DNA of 64,000 nt. Origin: Membranipora membranacea (lineage: Eukaryota > Bryozoa > Gymnolaemata > Cheilostomatida > Membraniporidae). The stretch spans positions 13,144,001-13,208,000 of the forward strand of contig OU612068.1 of NCBI GenBank assembly GCA_914767715.1, read 5' to 3'. Of this stretch, positions 12,701 through 27,700 are shown piece after piece. The position numbers were made by a program, and so were the translations under genes. How positions within the stretch are numbered: the stretch's first letter is position 1; every line of letters begins with the position of its first letter. Below the pieces are notes generated by a model that saw nothing but the letters and a program-made list of their open reading frames with translations, was not told the DNA's origin and ran no database searches.

Positions 12701-15700
12701 TATTAACATTACTGCATGTTTGTTGTGACATTATCTAGAATACGGATGGTCCCGCTCCATCCCAGTCCCATAAATCTGTTATCAACCCTAGTGCTGTAAG
12801 GGATGCCATGTCTTATAACAATGTCGCTCCAGAGGGTGGGGTAAGTGTCAACAATGGCACAGGGAGAGATCCAGCTTCAGGGGCAGTTGACGAAAGTAGT
12901 GCAAAAAGGGGTGCCAACCTGGGTGTTAAGGAGAACACTGCATCGAAACCAATTACGCCTGGCATTTTGACGGCTACCAATATGGGTATCCCAATAACTG
13001 CCCATCCACATTCATCAAGAGAAGGTCTCAGACTGACTTCTGCAGACAGTAATGCAGAAATTATATCTACCAGTGAGAATGCTGCCACTGACCATGTTGG
13101 TACTGTCAACTCTGGACAGGAAATAATGAATCCGGGTGGAGCTAACTTTAACTGCCCTAGTCCCATAACGGATGCTGACTTGGATCCAGTGGAAAATATT
13201 GCTGATGACCTGGCCATGAATTGTGCGAAAGACCATGAAGGGAGCGGTTCCCCTAGTAATAACGGCATTGTCGCCCCTGGAAAATCTGCTTATAACTCAT
13301 CTAAGCAAGTGCCTGCCCCTGGTGCTACAGAGATTACAAAAGGACGTACTACAATGGATTCACACGACACTCCAGTGAAAGGCTTTGCTCACCAAAAGCT
13401 GTCAGGCCAAGCTCGTTCTGTGGGAGATGATTCAATGGCTTATGATCCCAACACCTCTGACAAGCTTGGCATCACGGACTCTGTTGGAGACGCAGGTTTG
13501 GTGCCAGTACCTAATCGAAGAGCTGCAGTGGGTACTGATGTCAGCCAAAGTGGGACGGCAGCTTCTGAACCCGTCACTGGAGTATCTGTAAACCGGAATT
13601 CACTCAAAATTGCGTCTGATGCTTTCAACGCTGACCAAGGCAGGAAAACTACAACTGGATATGATGACAGGGATGCCTCATACGCTGGCACCCCTGATAG
13701 GTCTAATGGAAATTCTTCTTATGGTGGATTGGTGGATAAAGATACTTCAAGAGTAGCCGTCCCAGGTTCCTCAATAAATGCAGGCGATGCAGTTCCAAAA
13801 AGCAGATATGTGGCTAATGATCAAGATAGCCCTAACAATCCCAGTGATATTCATTCTAACAAGAACAATAACCTCAAACCTAGCCAAGACGGCATTGCGG
13901 CCCCTGTCACAGAGTATACCCATGGAAGTAAGGGTGGTGTCCCTGGCTCCCCTAATAAAACTCAAAATGGCATCCCTGATGAAAGCACTGTTAGGGTTGG
14001 TGCAGGAAAGGGTTATAGTGGTGATAATAAGGTAATGTGATGATTCTGTAGAAATACACCTGCCTCATTAATGAATCACAATTTGAACGTATCCCAAATG
14101 TTTCCTGGGTCTGATTACAGTTGATCAATTTATTTTCAAACAACAATCAATAAAAAAATGATTCTCCTTTTCTTATGGTATAAGGAACAGCAGCATTGTA
14201 TATTTTATTCCTTTCAGATGTTAGTTGTTTAAAAATGCTTGATGTTGGAGGTCCCTGAATTCCCAGAGTTTGCATCCCACTTTTTCTTATACCTGTCAGT
14301 AAGCTTCACAGCACGGATAGCATGGCAGTATCACCAGAAAACTCATGAACACCTTGGCATCACTTTTAACAACACTAAAGGCTATTACAATAACTAAATG
14401 AAAACACCGCAGAGACATCTTTGAATAGTCTCCTCTCTCAAAATGGGGAGAAAACTCCATATAAAAAAACTAATGATATCATTGCTTGTTTTACAGTCTC
14501 TTTACGGTACTGCATATAGGTATAGTAATGACAGTTTCAGTTATAATTTTAGTATAAAATTAATTCAGACTTCTGTATTTTTCAGTCTTTTCAAGAAGAA
14601 ATAAACCAACAGGATCAGAAAGTACTTGGCATGCAAACAACGTGTCTCAAGTTCCTGGCAGAGGCTAATGTAAGTTGTGATAGTATTTATCTCAAGAAAT
14701 TCAATTATCTACAATGAAGTTTAACCCTGCTCCCACTAGATATAAGCCTTCTAACACAGAGTAGACTATGTGGAAATGCTCTCAATCTGGCATCAGTCTG
14801 AACCAATCAATGCCTGTCTCTTACTTATATTTTTTTAATAATTTTTTGTTTCTAGGAGTATGAGAAGTCGATGGATGCATACAGGCAGACAATACACAAA
14901 CCTCTACCCAAAGAGGAAATACGAGTACCTGAGGCTAAGCTACAGGCTAGCACTGATGCTGCCAGTGAACAATTCAAGAAACTAAAGATGGCTAATGTCA
15001 GCACCAAGGATGAGGTAAGGGAGTATAACTTGATGGGCGTGTATAAGCAAATAACCTTCTCCAAATAATTATTACATTATTACTTTAATTTCAAACATCG
15101 TGTATGAAGACTGCAAAGGAGTTAGATATAAGTTGAATGATTGTAGAATAGTAGCAGCAATGTAAAGATGTAAACTTAAAAGGCGGTTCATCTGAATTGG
15201 AAGTTGTCCATCTCCAACTTTTATCCAGTAAAGAGGGCACAATTCCATCTAAGTGATGTCATTCTCTGTACATTCATCTCGTTTAGGTTGAAGAGACGAT
15301 ACAGAAAGCTCAGACGTATAAAGACCTTGACACTCAGGTAACTGACTGGCTGTCAAATGCTGAGGGTCGTGTCAATGACATCACAGGTCAGCCTGTGGAC
15401 CTAGGTAACGCTGATGCTATCAAATCTGTCACTGATGAACTTAGTCACATAGATGCGGAGATCGAGACTAACAAAGCCAATCTTAACAAACTCAAAGGTG
15501 GGATAGCGATTTGATCAATAAAATCCATTTTCGATTGCTCAACACCCTTTATCTCACTCATCATTGAATCTTACAGTGCTAATGCTAAAGTACACTTGAC
15601 ACCAATGAAATCCCTTAGCTCATTGGTGAAAGTGAAAAGTTCAAAACATAGCGAGATGTTGTCAGACATTTTACATTCATCCAGTATCTAGGCATCGTCT

Positions 15701-18700
15701 GCCAACAGAAAAAGTTTGATGTCATTCAGTGTACTAAAAATTTCAATAAAAACAAAATTTTCTTATTATGTTCTTATAGATGCTGCTGACACCTTGGCTG
15801 ATGTCTATAAGTCGGCGGAACACCCAGATAAAGCTCAAGAGGTCACCGATAGTGTGGATAAACTGTCTAAGTCTGTGGATGGTCTCCAGGGAAAGATAAC
15901 TTCTACTCAACAAGACCTCAACGATAAATTCGTCAAGTCACAGGTAAGAAGAGCCGGCATTTTAGATTTAGTAACACAGACGGGCATTTACCAATCGAGG
16001 AAACAACTCTGACTAAAGGAAACTCTTAATTCATGCTATTCGAGACAAATTGGTGGACATATCTTTATATAGAAGTAATTTGCTATGCTCATAATCATGT
16101 TGTGAGCTTTAGCGCTCTCAAAATGGAAATGATAATGAAGACTGTCCACGTTTGGTATCGTTTGATGTTTTGTGCACGATGCGTAGTGTTCCGTATATGC
16201 ACACATAGTTTTCTGAGGTAGAGTGGGTTTGCAGTGAGGATCCAGTGTTCCAATGTATGTGTGTAATATGCAGCAGTGATTATTATAATGGGTTCAGTGA
16301 CATTACGGTAATTACTGGAATGTCTGGCCACTGGGTGTAGGGACAAATAAGCAATCATCCACTTTCTCTCTTGTTAATAACAAGTAGATACAATATTCAT
16401 TCATGGCAGATAAACACCCCTCTTATGGCCTGTAAAACGGATCAATTTTCAGCTTTATGTTGCCAATTATGAAGTGCAGCAGCAAAATCGGCAGCGTCTA
16501 TCAAACTTGATATAAAATGCCACCCTTCAGGCTGGCTATTTGTGTGGCAATCAACCTCATTGCTTCACTGCAGTTGTGCACAGCCAGCAATTTTCATATT
16601 TACATGAAGACATTTTATATACAATTAAGACTCCATAATGAATTAAAGTAGGGATGCGCTAAAACAAATTTGAAGTTACCTGTGCCAATGTTGGAACAAT
16701 TTCACCAATATGCAAACTCAATCGATCTTGACCGACATTTAATGTTGTAGATTCCTCTTGGTGACATATTCAGATTGACTGTAACATCATTTACTCCTAT
16801 TGGGACCTTCGTTAAATTCCATTAGATAATTACCTTTGCTACAAGTGACTGTTTCACCCCTACCTCCCACTTGGCCGCTACTTTGAGAATCAAGATACTA
16901 CTTTCCATGCAACGGGATATGTCGGCGGGTTGTATTGATTCTAAGATAGGATAACAGGCAATGGGATATAAGGCTCTAGAGACCATAAGCCTATACATGT
17001 TTGTACATCTTTGTGCGAATTGTTATACACAATTTACTCTGCTGCATTTTGATATTTTATTATTGTATACTGGTATAGACATCACAATTATCTCTCAATC
17101 TTTATAAATGCTGGCTTGCGTTATTATTCTCAGTGGATGTCGATAACTCTGCGCTATTAGCACTCTCTGCTTAGGTTATACTGCCAATTTGAGTATTTTC
17201 GAGACTAATTCCGTTTTTGTGACATCTGTCACTTTATAACGCAGTGAGAATGAACGAGGAAAGTTTTTCATGTCAACGAAGGTACATATAGCTGTAAACT
17301 TCTCTAGAGGGATTAAAATATAGGGAATCGGAGATAAAAATGATATAACAGGTCTAGATTGAGAGATACCAGCTTACGCTGTTTGTATATTACACTGCTG
17401 ACAGCTTGAGTAATATCGCTAGTTTTCTGCTCTGATTAAGGATCTGAATGACAGCTTGAAGGGGATTGCTGACTTTATCGAGAAGGTCGAAGCCGGCATC
17501 AATGAGGAGTTCAAAGTCAGCGTTGATGAAGAGAAACTAAAACAGCAGGTCCTCGATCACAACAAGCTGGAATCCGATATCAGGTATTTTTAGTAACAGG
17601 TTATAATAGTGGTGTCCATCCGATGATTGTGTTAGGCTGCATCTCTGAGGGGGTCTGTCAGTTAAGAAACATCCTTGCTGAGGAAATGAGAACTGTCAGA
17701 GGTCCTGTTCCCAAATCATTCCCTGCGAGCAAATGAGTTGGCCTGAGTATAAAGATCTAAAATTGAAGGATTTGAGAGAAGCATAGTTAGGATTGTGCCT
17801 AAGAAGTCTTTCATTATAGGCCATTTTGCACATTACAAAAGATATTCAAAAATACATGACGTCATAGCTGAGAAGTTATAGCAAGATCAGGATTAATTAT
17901 AATGATGGATCGAAAAAATTATTTTAGATTTTAAACTATTATATTGACACCAGACACCTAAGCACTATGAAATGTGTACCTAAAAATAATGCAACAGATG
18001 CAAAGTTGGCATCCCTGAAGCTTATTGGGAGTGCCAATGGTCTAAACACCACTCCTTGGTTATTCAATTTGTTTCAATTTAAAATTATCTCATAATTAGG
18101 ATGAACTCAATCTTCTATCTTTGCTCAAAATTAAGTCAACAGGAACCACTAACTTTGCTAAGGGCTAAGGGGCATTTGTATATCATGTCTCATTGATACA
18201 TATTTTTGCTTCAGATCAAGTGCCATGAAGCTAGAGGCTCTGGCGAAGGAGTCGGATGATCCGATGCTAGCAGGCTTACAGGACAGGCTCAATGCACTAA
18301 CCGGAAAGTTAGACGGAAGGGGAGATAAACTAGACAAAATGGTTGGAAAGATCTCAAATTTGACTGACAATGTGAAATCGCTGGAGCAGTGGATTGTAGC
18401 TGTAGTACAAAACTTACAAGGTGAGAATTATACTCTTGTCCTGTTTTACAGCGTAGGGTACATCTGCAATAAATAATTATGAAGAAGTACAAGACAAAGT
18501 TAAAGGTTCTAAGAAATATGGCAAGTCTTTGTCAGAGCTGTTTGTGAGGAGACTTACTGACCGACAAGACACTGACACCGTATAGTACAGGCGACTCTTT
18601 GGTCTGACATTTTAGGGTAGACATGCGTTTTTTAATGCTGGTCTGAAAGGATTAATGAGTTATGTAGATGGCTGATGTGTTTTATCTCATTGATCTGGAC

Positions 18701-21700
18701 CTTCGTAAGTGAAAATGAGCTGTTTTTATTACAATGTACTTGATAGCATACTCAAAACACTATGAAATCCAATACCACTGCTGTAATTAGCTATTTTCAA
18801 TTAGCCTAAAAAGAGGACAATTCCTAAACTTTCGAGTTTTTCACTAATTATCTGACATTTAGGTATGGTTGGTAGGTTTATTTAATAAGCTCTCATGATG
18901 AATTGCCAGTAACCTTTCCTTCATATTTTCCCCAGGTAAAGCAGCCACTGCCGACCCAATTTCGATCAAGTCACATTTCGAGGACTTGTACGATCAAAAG
19001 AAGGAGAAGCAGCCCGACCTTGACACCATCAAGGGGATGATTGGGGAGCTGCTGGCCAATCCTGAGGCTTGTGATAAGAATAACATCAGAGATGTACAAT
19101 CAGATGTCTGCTCAAAGTGGCACGACTTCACAGAGCTACTCATTGACCTCATTGTCATGCAGGTAAGGAGAGATAATAAACACCATTCCCATAATGCATC
19201 ATTTCACATATTTCAGGTGCAACTATGCAAGCAAGGATTTTGAATTCCTTGAAATTTGTAAATGGCTTGAGGCATAAGGATGGTCATCATCATAAATTGT
19301 TAATTCTAGAAGACCTCTGTAGCATGGTCTATTCTTCTTAGGGGACCCAGTGTTAGTACTGCAAAACCAATTTTACTTACCTGCCAGGTTAAAATCGCCG
19401 CATTCAACACTGCTCTTCATATCTAAAAAGGTAGAAGTACATATATGGACCAAGAAGTTCATTCCAATTACAGTGTTTACTCATTTTTATGCATGCTGCC
19501 TCTGGCTAAGGCTCCTGTATCTACCTTTTATGTTTGACTTGAAAAACGATCTTTTCCTTTGGTATGTTTATTATCAAAGTAAGTTAAACTTGGTTAATGT
19601 TACCAATTTGTATAATTATTTATGTATGTGGGTACATTTATAATAATTATTAGCCCGTGCATGATTTTTTATAAATCACAGAGGAACCCTGATTTTATTA
19701 TTGCTGATATACAGATATCACACATACATCCATCTGCTTATATAAACAGCACATGTTCCAGTTTTCTCTGTAATAAGTATGAGTCTCCGCTGTCTGATTT
19801 ACATTAGAGACTAAAGTAATTTTATGGATGTTTGTTATTATTGTGCTGCCGAGCTATTGCTCAATTCAATGCAGAGTTAATAAAGGCAGCGGGCAGAGTT
19901 AGTCATTGGCTAGGCTAAATAAGCACTAATCCAGACCTTGTCTGAGCTATCATTAGCCGTTGATTGATTCAATTGACCCCGACATTCTAACTTCTTCTTA
20001 CAACGGACCGATGGATCACACACCTCACATCAATAAGCTATCAGTGAGCCGCTGACCTTCACAGCTGATGACTTAGCGTTGTCAGCAGCTACAGGACTAG
20101 TCTCAGTCTGTCAGCAGCAAAAACAACACCAACACATCAGAGGAATGATGTCAGTATTAACCTGTGTTATGGATTAGCAAACCAGATGGACTGACCGCAG
20201 AGTGAGACCTCCAGTGTAACCACTGTTACGTACAGAGAGTGATTACTTCTCTACCGCTAGTTAGATATACAGCTACTGCTGAAGTAGCATCACGTTGAAC
20301 TCTGCGGCTGTGTAGAGAGTTTGCTAGGCGGTGAACTGCTGCTGGTGTTAGTTTCGTATTCTTTCGCATCCCAAAGCTCCCTGTCTGTTGAAGATTAGGT
20401 GAATACTCTACTCTGTAAGCCGCCCGTGGAAGATTAGGTGGATACCCTGCTGGCTGTCTTTGGAATATATAGTGAATATTCTGCTCGCTGTTTGCTAAAG
20501 ATAGAGTGTACATTCTGTAAGCTTCCCGTGGTAGATAGAGTGGATACGCTGACCACTCTGTGGTTGATAGAATAATATGACCTACAGAATATAAGCCTAC
20601 TGTTGTTATTCATCAGTGAGATGATACAAGCCGGGAGCATGGTGTAAAGCTACTAGTGGATTATTTACTCTATCTTGGTTGCCAAGTTTCTGTCTCATCT
20701 TGCGGACACTGGATAACCATTCCAAGACACACACAACCCCACCAGTGACCTACTGTATAAGGTTTACTCATGATTGGTCATATTGAGAGATCTACTTCTT
20801 GCGAGCAGCCTGTCACCACATACGCATTGTCATCTCACATATCACAGTGTATTGACATAGTATTCACAATAAAGTCAGCATTTGTCGTTTTGTGATCAAC
20901 TACTTCATTGATTCGAACATCAAGCGTTGAGCACAGCTGTTCAGACGACTTTTGGATTATTGCTAACTGGATGAACTCTTGACTGGAAAGATGAGAGTCT
21001 TATTAAATATCCAATCACCTTCTTATGAAAAACGACACAGCCATTTTGAATTCATTGAATATTCTACAGCCACTTTCGAACATCTGGATACGGAAACTCG
21101 GGAGGTATTGGTTTCTTTTTTACTGTACTTTGCTCTAAATTAGCTGTTTATTTTGACTTTGTTCATCATTTGTTTTGGTATTCTTATTTAGATATATATT
21201 TAGTTGTTTGTACCTAGATACTTTTAATAGTTGATTGTGATGCTCCTCAAAAAACACTCTACAACACCCCAACTAAACAAGTTTAACATGCTAGGTATTC
21301 CTTTACTTTAGGTCAATCCAGCTTTTTGCAGCCTCTTATAGATTTTTTATCCAATTAATTACCTCTTAGTAAATTACTTTGCAGTGTCTATGCTGATTTT
21401 GTTTATGCAAAGGGCAGCCATGTCATGTAACAATAAGATCCCTGACCGCACTATAATAATCCAACAGGGAGAACTATCAAAACATTAGCGGCTTGTGGAT
21501 ATAGATACAGCTCAATATATAGTGGGATTGTATACAAACCCATTACAAACCATAGTCTTGATAATAGTTATTGGGTCTAATTGTGCAAAATTTGCAAATA
21601 GGGCATGGAAGAATAATTCCAAAATAGAAGAAAATTGTGTCAATTTAGTATTGGCAGGGAGTTTGGGACTCCCTGGTATTGGTGGTGCGTCATTTAGGTG

Positions 21701-24700
21701 TATTATGTCTTCATAATGCTTTTTGGTATTATGGGTCATTTATGACTTGATCAGCAAATAAAATCGATATTTTTATTAGTATCAAAATGAAAATCACGAC
21801 CGACTTAGTGGTACCACTATATATTAGCCTTTTGTACTCTTTCACTAGTGAAGACATTGATTGCAGAATATGACATTTTGTTTTAACACTATGTAATTGT
21901 CTCATCCCGCAGGCATTGCGAGATGTTGAGGAGGTGAATAACTACTTCATCAACTGTGAGCACAGCCTGCTGAGAGCTGAGAATGTGACCATTGAGTCGG
22001 AGCAGCTACAGACAATGCTAAGAGAACATAAGGTATGTCTCTTATGTGTGTGTATGTGTGTCTCATGTCATCGAGGGTATCCAGGAAATCTCACATCTAT
22101 TGCATTATCACCCCTACTGCCAATAGAGATCGAACAAGTCATGTCAAGTCATGGTGTAAAGTGGTACCATTGGTTTCAAAGTCAAAATATATTGCTATGG
22201 GTGACAGGTTATATGATACTGGGGGTAAGGCAACTCCCAACCTCAACCATTACCAATTTTCAAGTTGTGCTCTCCTTTTTTGCGGTCTTGCGGGTGGGGG
22301 GATGTTGTTGCGATAAAATGATCGATGATCTAGCTCAGTGATATTGCACAGCTGCAGAGCACAACATACCCAACTCAAGGATACCTGCACAATCCAGATC
22401 AGAAAATTAACATGTGCATGTGAGCAATGAATCAAATCTCTCAATGGTCAGAAAATTAATCTGTACACTTTGAGATTTAGCGCATTGTCCCTCTTAGTGT
22501 AGATTCATGTGGACTGAGCTGCCTACGACAGACAGGCTGATCAATGACCATGCAGTAGGTCAAAATTTAGTAATTTATCCCCTGCTGATTACATAACTGA
22601 AGATTATCACATTAGGTGTTATTCAGTGCAAAAGCTCTCAAGTTTAGACTGCAAATTTAATAAATTTAATTTCAGCTATGTAGCTAGTCTTGGCCTCTGA
22701 CAATTGGCGCTGCACTTACATCTGCCCTCTTAATTTTGCGATACCAGATAGATAAGTCATTATCCGTGTTTCATGAATGAGCAGCGATGTCCCCTCAACG
22801 ATTTTCTTGGCCTCAGCGTCATACCACAGACTTAATTGGCAGCGTAAATCAAGTACACAACTTATTATTCATTATTATTACCAAGAAGATTCCTTGGCAT
22901 AGCTGAAATGATTAAATTAACCTTGTCATACAAGTGACGTGTAGCCATATACCATGATGCTGTTCGCTGATCGCCCTGAAGGCCTTTCTAGAGTATGAGT
23001 TTGTATTATTTACCCACTTATTAGCAAAAATCCATATTTTGTACTATGCTTTATAGTTGGATCATGCAGGATAAATGCAAAGTTTGCATATTGGTGTTTA
23101 GTTCAGCATGTTTTAGCTCCGTAAAGGTTTGCACGGTTGGTGAGTTTTCTTTTCTTTTGGGACTCAGATGTCTATTGAGGACTGTTGATTCTTACCACAT
23201 TATATAAGGGAGGAAGGGGGTATTCAATATTGCTCCAGGTGATCTTGGCGTTTCGTTTGTGAGTTGTGACACATTGTAATTTAAACCCACATAATTACGC
23301 TTGAGGGCTTGATGTGGCTACGTTGATAGGGCTGAAGTTTCCTTGTCCAGCATTTGCAAGGATTTGATCATACAGTTTACAAGAGTTGATATGCAGTTAC
23401 TTGAAGAGCTCAAGATCGGCCAGATTTGTTAAGAAGTTGAACCAAACCATAGATAAAGATAGGTGCCGCAAAATTTTATCATCTACTTTATTAATCTTTG
23501 TTTTGTTTGAAGTGAGCACATTATTGGTTAGATATTAAATCTGATGGTTCATTATGGAAAGCTCGACACTTGCACAAATCTTTGTTCAGATGTTTATCAA
23601 TTTGATGAACTTTTTTTATCTGCAACGTAATCATAAAACTTATGGAAATCCTTTTGATCACATGACATGTGTCAGCCAATAAGAGCGTTGCTACTTTGAT
23701 ATGCAGAATGCTATATATTTTGTTGTGTGAATGACATCATTAACTTTCTCAACCTGTCATTAGTAAGAGGAATAGAAGCGGGAGCTGAGTGAGGGCTCGT
23801 GACAACATTCTATCTGGAGGCATTGTCGAAATTATAGTCACAGGGTCACAATAGTGCGAAGTTTATCCTATATCATTTGTGTGACCTCGAGCGTTCTAAG
23901 TTTATAATAGATGGTCATTAGCATATGGAGGAGATATATTTGATTCACAAGTACTATGTGTAAACTGTTATCATCGCTTACTCTAACCTATCTCATCATC
24001 TCATAAGAGATCTCTCACACTCTTATTGCTGCTGAGTTTTACTGCAAGCATAATCAATCGATCTACGGTGAAGCTCTAGGATAAACGAGCTCAGCTGTCA
24101 AGCTGTCGAGCTGTCAAGGATTATATTAAGATTGTAATGTCCTGCTCTTTCTCAGAAATGCCTCCAGAATTCTTATCCAGACTTGTCTCGCCTTCCGCAG
24201 ATGTCAATGCATCTATGGTAAGTCGTTTATCAAAGCTGTCGAGAAAACAGTAAAGTTTAGGAATGGCGATGTGGGTGCTAGCAAATGTGAATTGCTATGA
24301 AAACCGGCGTCGTATATTTCTCAGAAACGATTTTATCATACTTAGATATAATGACGATATTCTTTCGACATTCATCCAGTCTATTATCTCCCTCGATCGT
24401 GTCTCTTATATACATTATAATGTCATCACACCTTCTTTAATAAGGTAAATGATTGGGTAGTGAGAGGCATCAACCTCCACTTTATCGAGTTTGCGTAAGA
24501 GTTTCAGCCAAATCACTGAGGGTAGAGTTCTGAGATCCAGTGTTGTCTTGTCAGGAGTCGGGGAGGCCCCTGGATGTCTAGTGAGGTTAAGGGCAATCAA
24601 TTATCCCGAATTCCGCACTTCTTCGTCGGAGTAAACCTAGTAATTTTGATGATCTAACTTTGACATTCAACCAAATTCTAACACTAGTTAAATTATCATG

Positions 24701-27700
24701 TATGTTAATTTCTTCTTTCCTTTTCCTCCATCAACGCAACCACAAAGCAATATCATGCCTTAGACATTTTTGTTTTGGTCATTGTATGTTATGAATCAAC
24801 TGCACCTTGACAATAAAAGTTTGGTCATGCCTTGTTCTATTAGATTTGGTGAAACCTTTTCGTTCCTTATTACCATGACTAAGGTTACTAAGCCTCCTGT
24901 TCATCACGGAACTTCCGTCAGCTGGGAATTACAGGCTGGAAGAATTATTCAGTGTTATCTGTTACATGTCCTATGAGTTAGCAAACTTGAGATAATACAT
25001 GGCCATCAACGCGTGGGGTCAAACGATAAAACTTCGCCAATCACCAGTAAATGTCTGAGTTTCCAACTGATTTCCTCATTGTTTTTGGCCACCATGCTTC
25101 AAATTTAACAGTTTGGATCTTGCGCTTCATTGTTCAGTAGCACTTTCAATGACTCATTTAATGGTGTGATAAGATACTAGACTGGGTGAGTAACTTTACA
25201 CAGTCATCTTTTCTAGCTGCTGTTCCATCGATCTCACTCGCACCACAAGGTGTCTGTTATTACTATACATGAGTTGGCAACGTGCCATCTGATTGTTTTA
25301 TTCATAAGCTGTTTTGTTGTTCTGAGTAGTAAAGTTTGTTTGACTCATGAGAGCTTTATGTGATCAGCAGACAGCCAAAGGATAGCCACTGTCATTTGAC
25401 TGACATTTGTTTAGGTGTGCTATCATCATTTCACCATTAAAGTGAAAACAATTGTCGTAAAAGGTATCAAGTTTTGCAAAGTTTAGAGGTTCTACAGTTG
25501 ATGCTTATTGTTTCAAAGGCTTGAAGGAAGAGCTTAATGCACTAATTAGTGGTCCTGTCTACCCTAAATTTGGGGTCCTAAAACTTGACTTTTTGTATAT
25601 GAGTTAGGGTTTTGAAGGCCTCATCAGCTGGTGTCATACCAAGGGCACCTGTCTCTTTCTCTCTGTGTGTGGTCTGAACAGTTCAATCTAAAAATAGTAA
25701 CAGAGATGGCAGAACAAAGCGTGAAGATAAGGCAGTATTGATATGTGGTATGAATTCTTATGAACTGTTATTTCTATATAAAAATTGAGGAATTTATTGA
25801 GGGTGTCGATGATAGATTTTAGATAGGATACAAATAATAGAGGTGCCACTTGGTCAGATGATCCGGTTTTTGGGAAATCCTATCAATGACTACAATTGAC
25901 ATGACACTATTCTGTATCCTTGACTAGACTAGTCATACCAATCAATCGATTTGCAAGCTTGCGACACAATAATTGTTCCTGCTCTTAACATTTTTTTGAC
26001 AAAATTCTATGCAGTTAAATACAAAAGTGATTTCCATAAATACTATTGGGAAATAGTTACTCTAATGTTCTTAACGTGATTAATAAAAAGTGCTGTCTCT
26101 GAATCACTCTTTGTCAGCATCAATAACATATTTTGCAATCATGGATTTGAAAGCGTGTGTGCAATAATGTTATCTTTACGTAAAGGATTCTGTGTTTGAA
26201 ATCTCAGTTACTCAGTACGATACTTACAATATCCCCTCGGGTATACCTATTCATACAGACCTTCCCACATATACATCTGTCATTTTAAGTAAATGAGATG
26301 TAAGCGCCCTTAAGCAAAACATGAGTAGACTTGTAGAGTTGTAGTTCTATCAAAGATACCAAATACTCCATCGGTTCTATGAATGAGGTAGGCAACATGC
26401 CGCAGCAAGCTGCGATGGGATGAGTTGTAAAATGTAACGAATGTAAAAATTAGTGCAACATTCATTGCCAAGTTTTAGGCCACAGTTCAATGTCAAGGAG
26501 AGTTCACCAAATCCACATTTGAGGCAAACCAACCAGCTTATTTCCCATAATCATTTTCGATACTAAAAACAGTTTAGTTTTGGTAAAATAAGTATCAATA
26601 TCCATATAATAAAATACCATTATTTGATGTCATCTGTCCGCATTAGACCATAAGACCATTAAATTCCATATCATCGGAGGCCTAGAGAAAAACATCATTG
26701 ACCAGACAATAATTTATGTTGTGTTTTCCTTCTGCAGGCCTTCCACGAAAAGTTGGAAGCTAAGCGAGACAATGCCATGGAGGTTATACAGAAATGCTCT
26801 CACATGCTACGAGAAACCACCAAAGAGGAAGGAGATGTAGCTAAGGGAAGGATAGAACATGTCCGCTCTCTTATAGGTATGTTACACATAGAAATTAGCC
26901 TAATCCGAGTGCATAGGCTTGACCCATCCATGGAAAATTTACCACACATCCTGATTTCCAAACTTACTACTGAGTTTGGTGTATAGAAGGTTATAGAAGG
27001 TTCAATTAAACTAATCTCAAATGTAGTAGAGTTTTATGTGGAAACACAATAAACACTAGCTCTATGATACAACAGAATTTGAATCCAAAATGGGGAGTGA
27101 AATAAACCTGGGACTTTGATGAAATTTCCTTAGCTGGCTCATCTAGATGCGGGATGGAGGTTGCAACTAAAAGTATTATCAATTTGCGTAAACCCCAGTT
27201 TGACATCACATCCTATGTTATTGAGCCAAAACATTTAAAAAGATTATCGATTGACTGAGCAAGCGTGCTGCAATGATGTAAGGAAACCACAGGAGGTGAA
27301 AATGTTTTGAGAGCAACCACGAAAATTAGAGACTAAGTTTTTCCTTCTAAATGGTCCCATTGTTGATGTTTCAAGGACTCTAATAAAACACTCAGCAATA
27401 AGAAGCTAACTGCTTGCAAAGATAGTTACTTGTTATGAATCAAATATATAAAAATTGTTTATACTTCATGTCAGTCGACATAGACCACCAAGCTTGCGTG
27501 TCAAAACAGATTGAAATAAAGTGGATGACGTTTATATCTACTGCTGAAAGTTGTGACTTCCTATTAGAAGTTTGATCCTGTGAGAATAGAAAAAAATATT
27601 GATCTGCAGTAACTTTAGCAGCTGTATATGCTTGAGGATTAATACATCACTTGAATTGCTGGCAGGAGCAGCAAGTTATTGATGATGACCAACTCGTAAA

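Noticed and set aside
12813-13268. 151-codon minus-strand ORF
   Set aside because: Antisense shadow of the large cassette exon; the + strand frame is longer and has matching splice sites.
20226-20640. Two minus-strand ORFs of 68-95 codons
   Set aside because: They read through a degenerate tandem repeat and have no support as genes.
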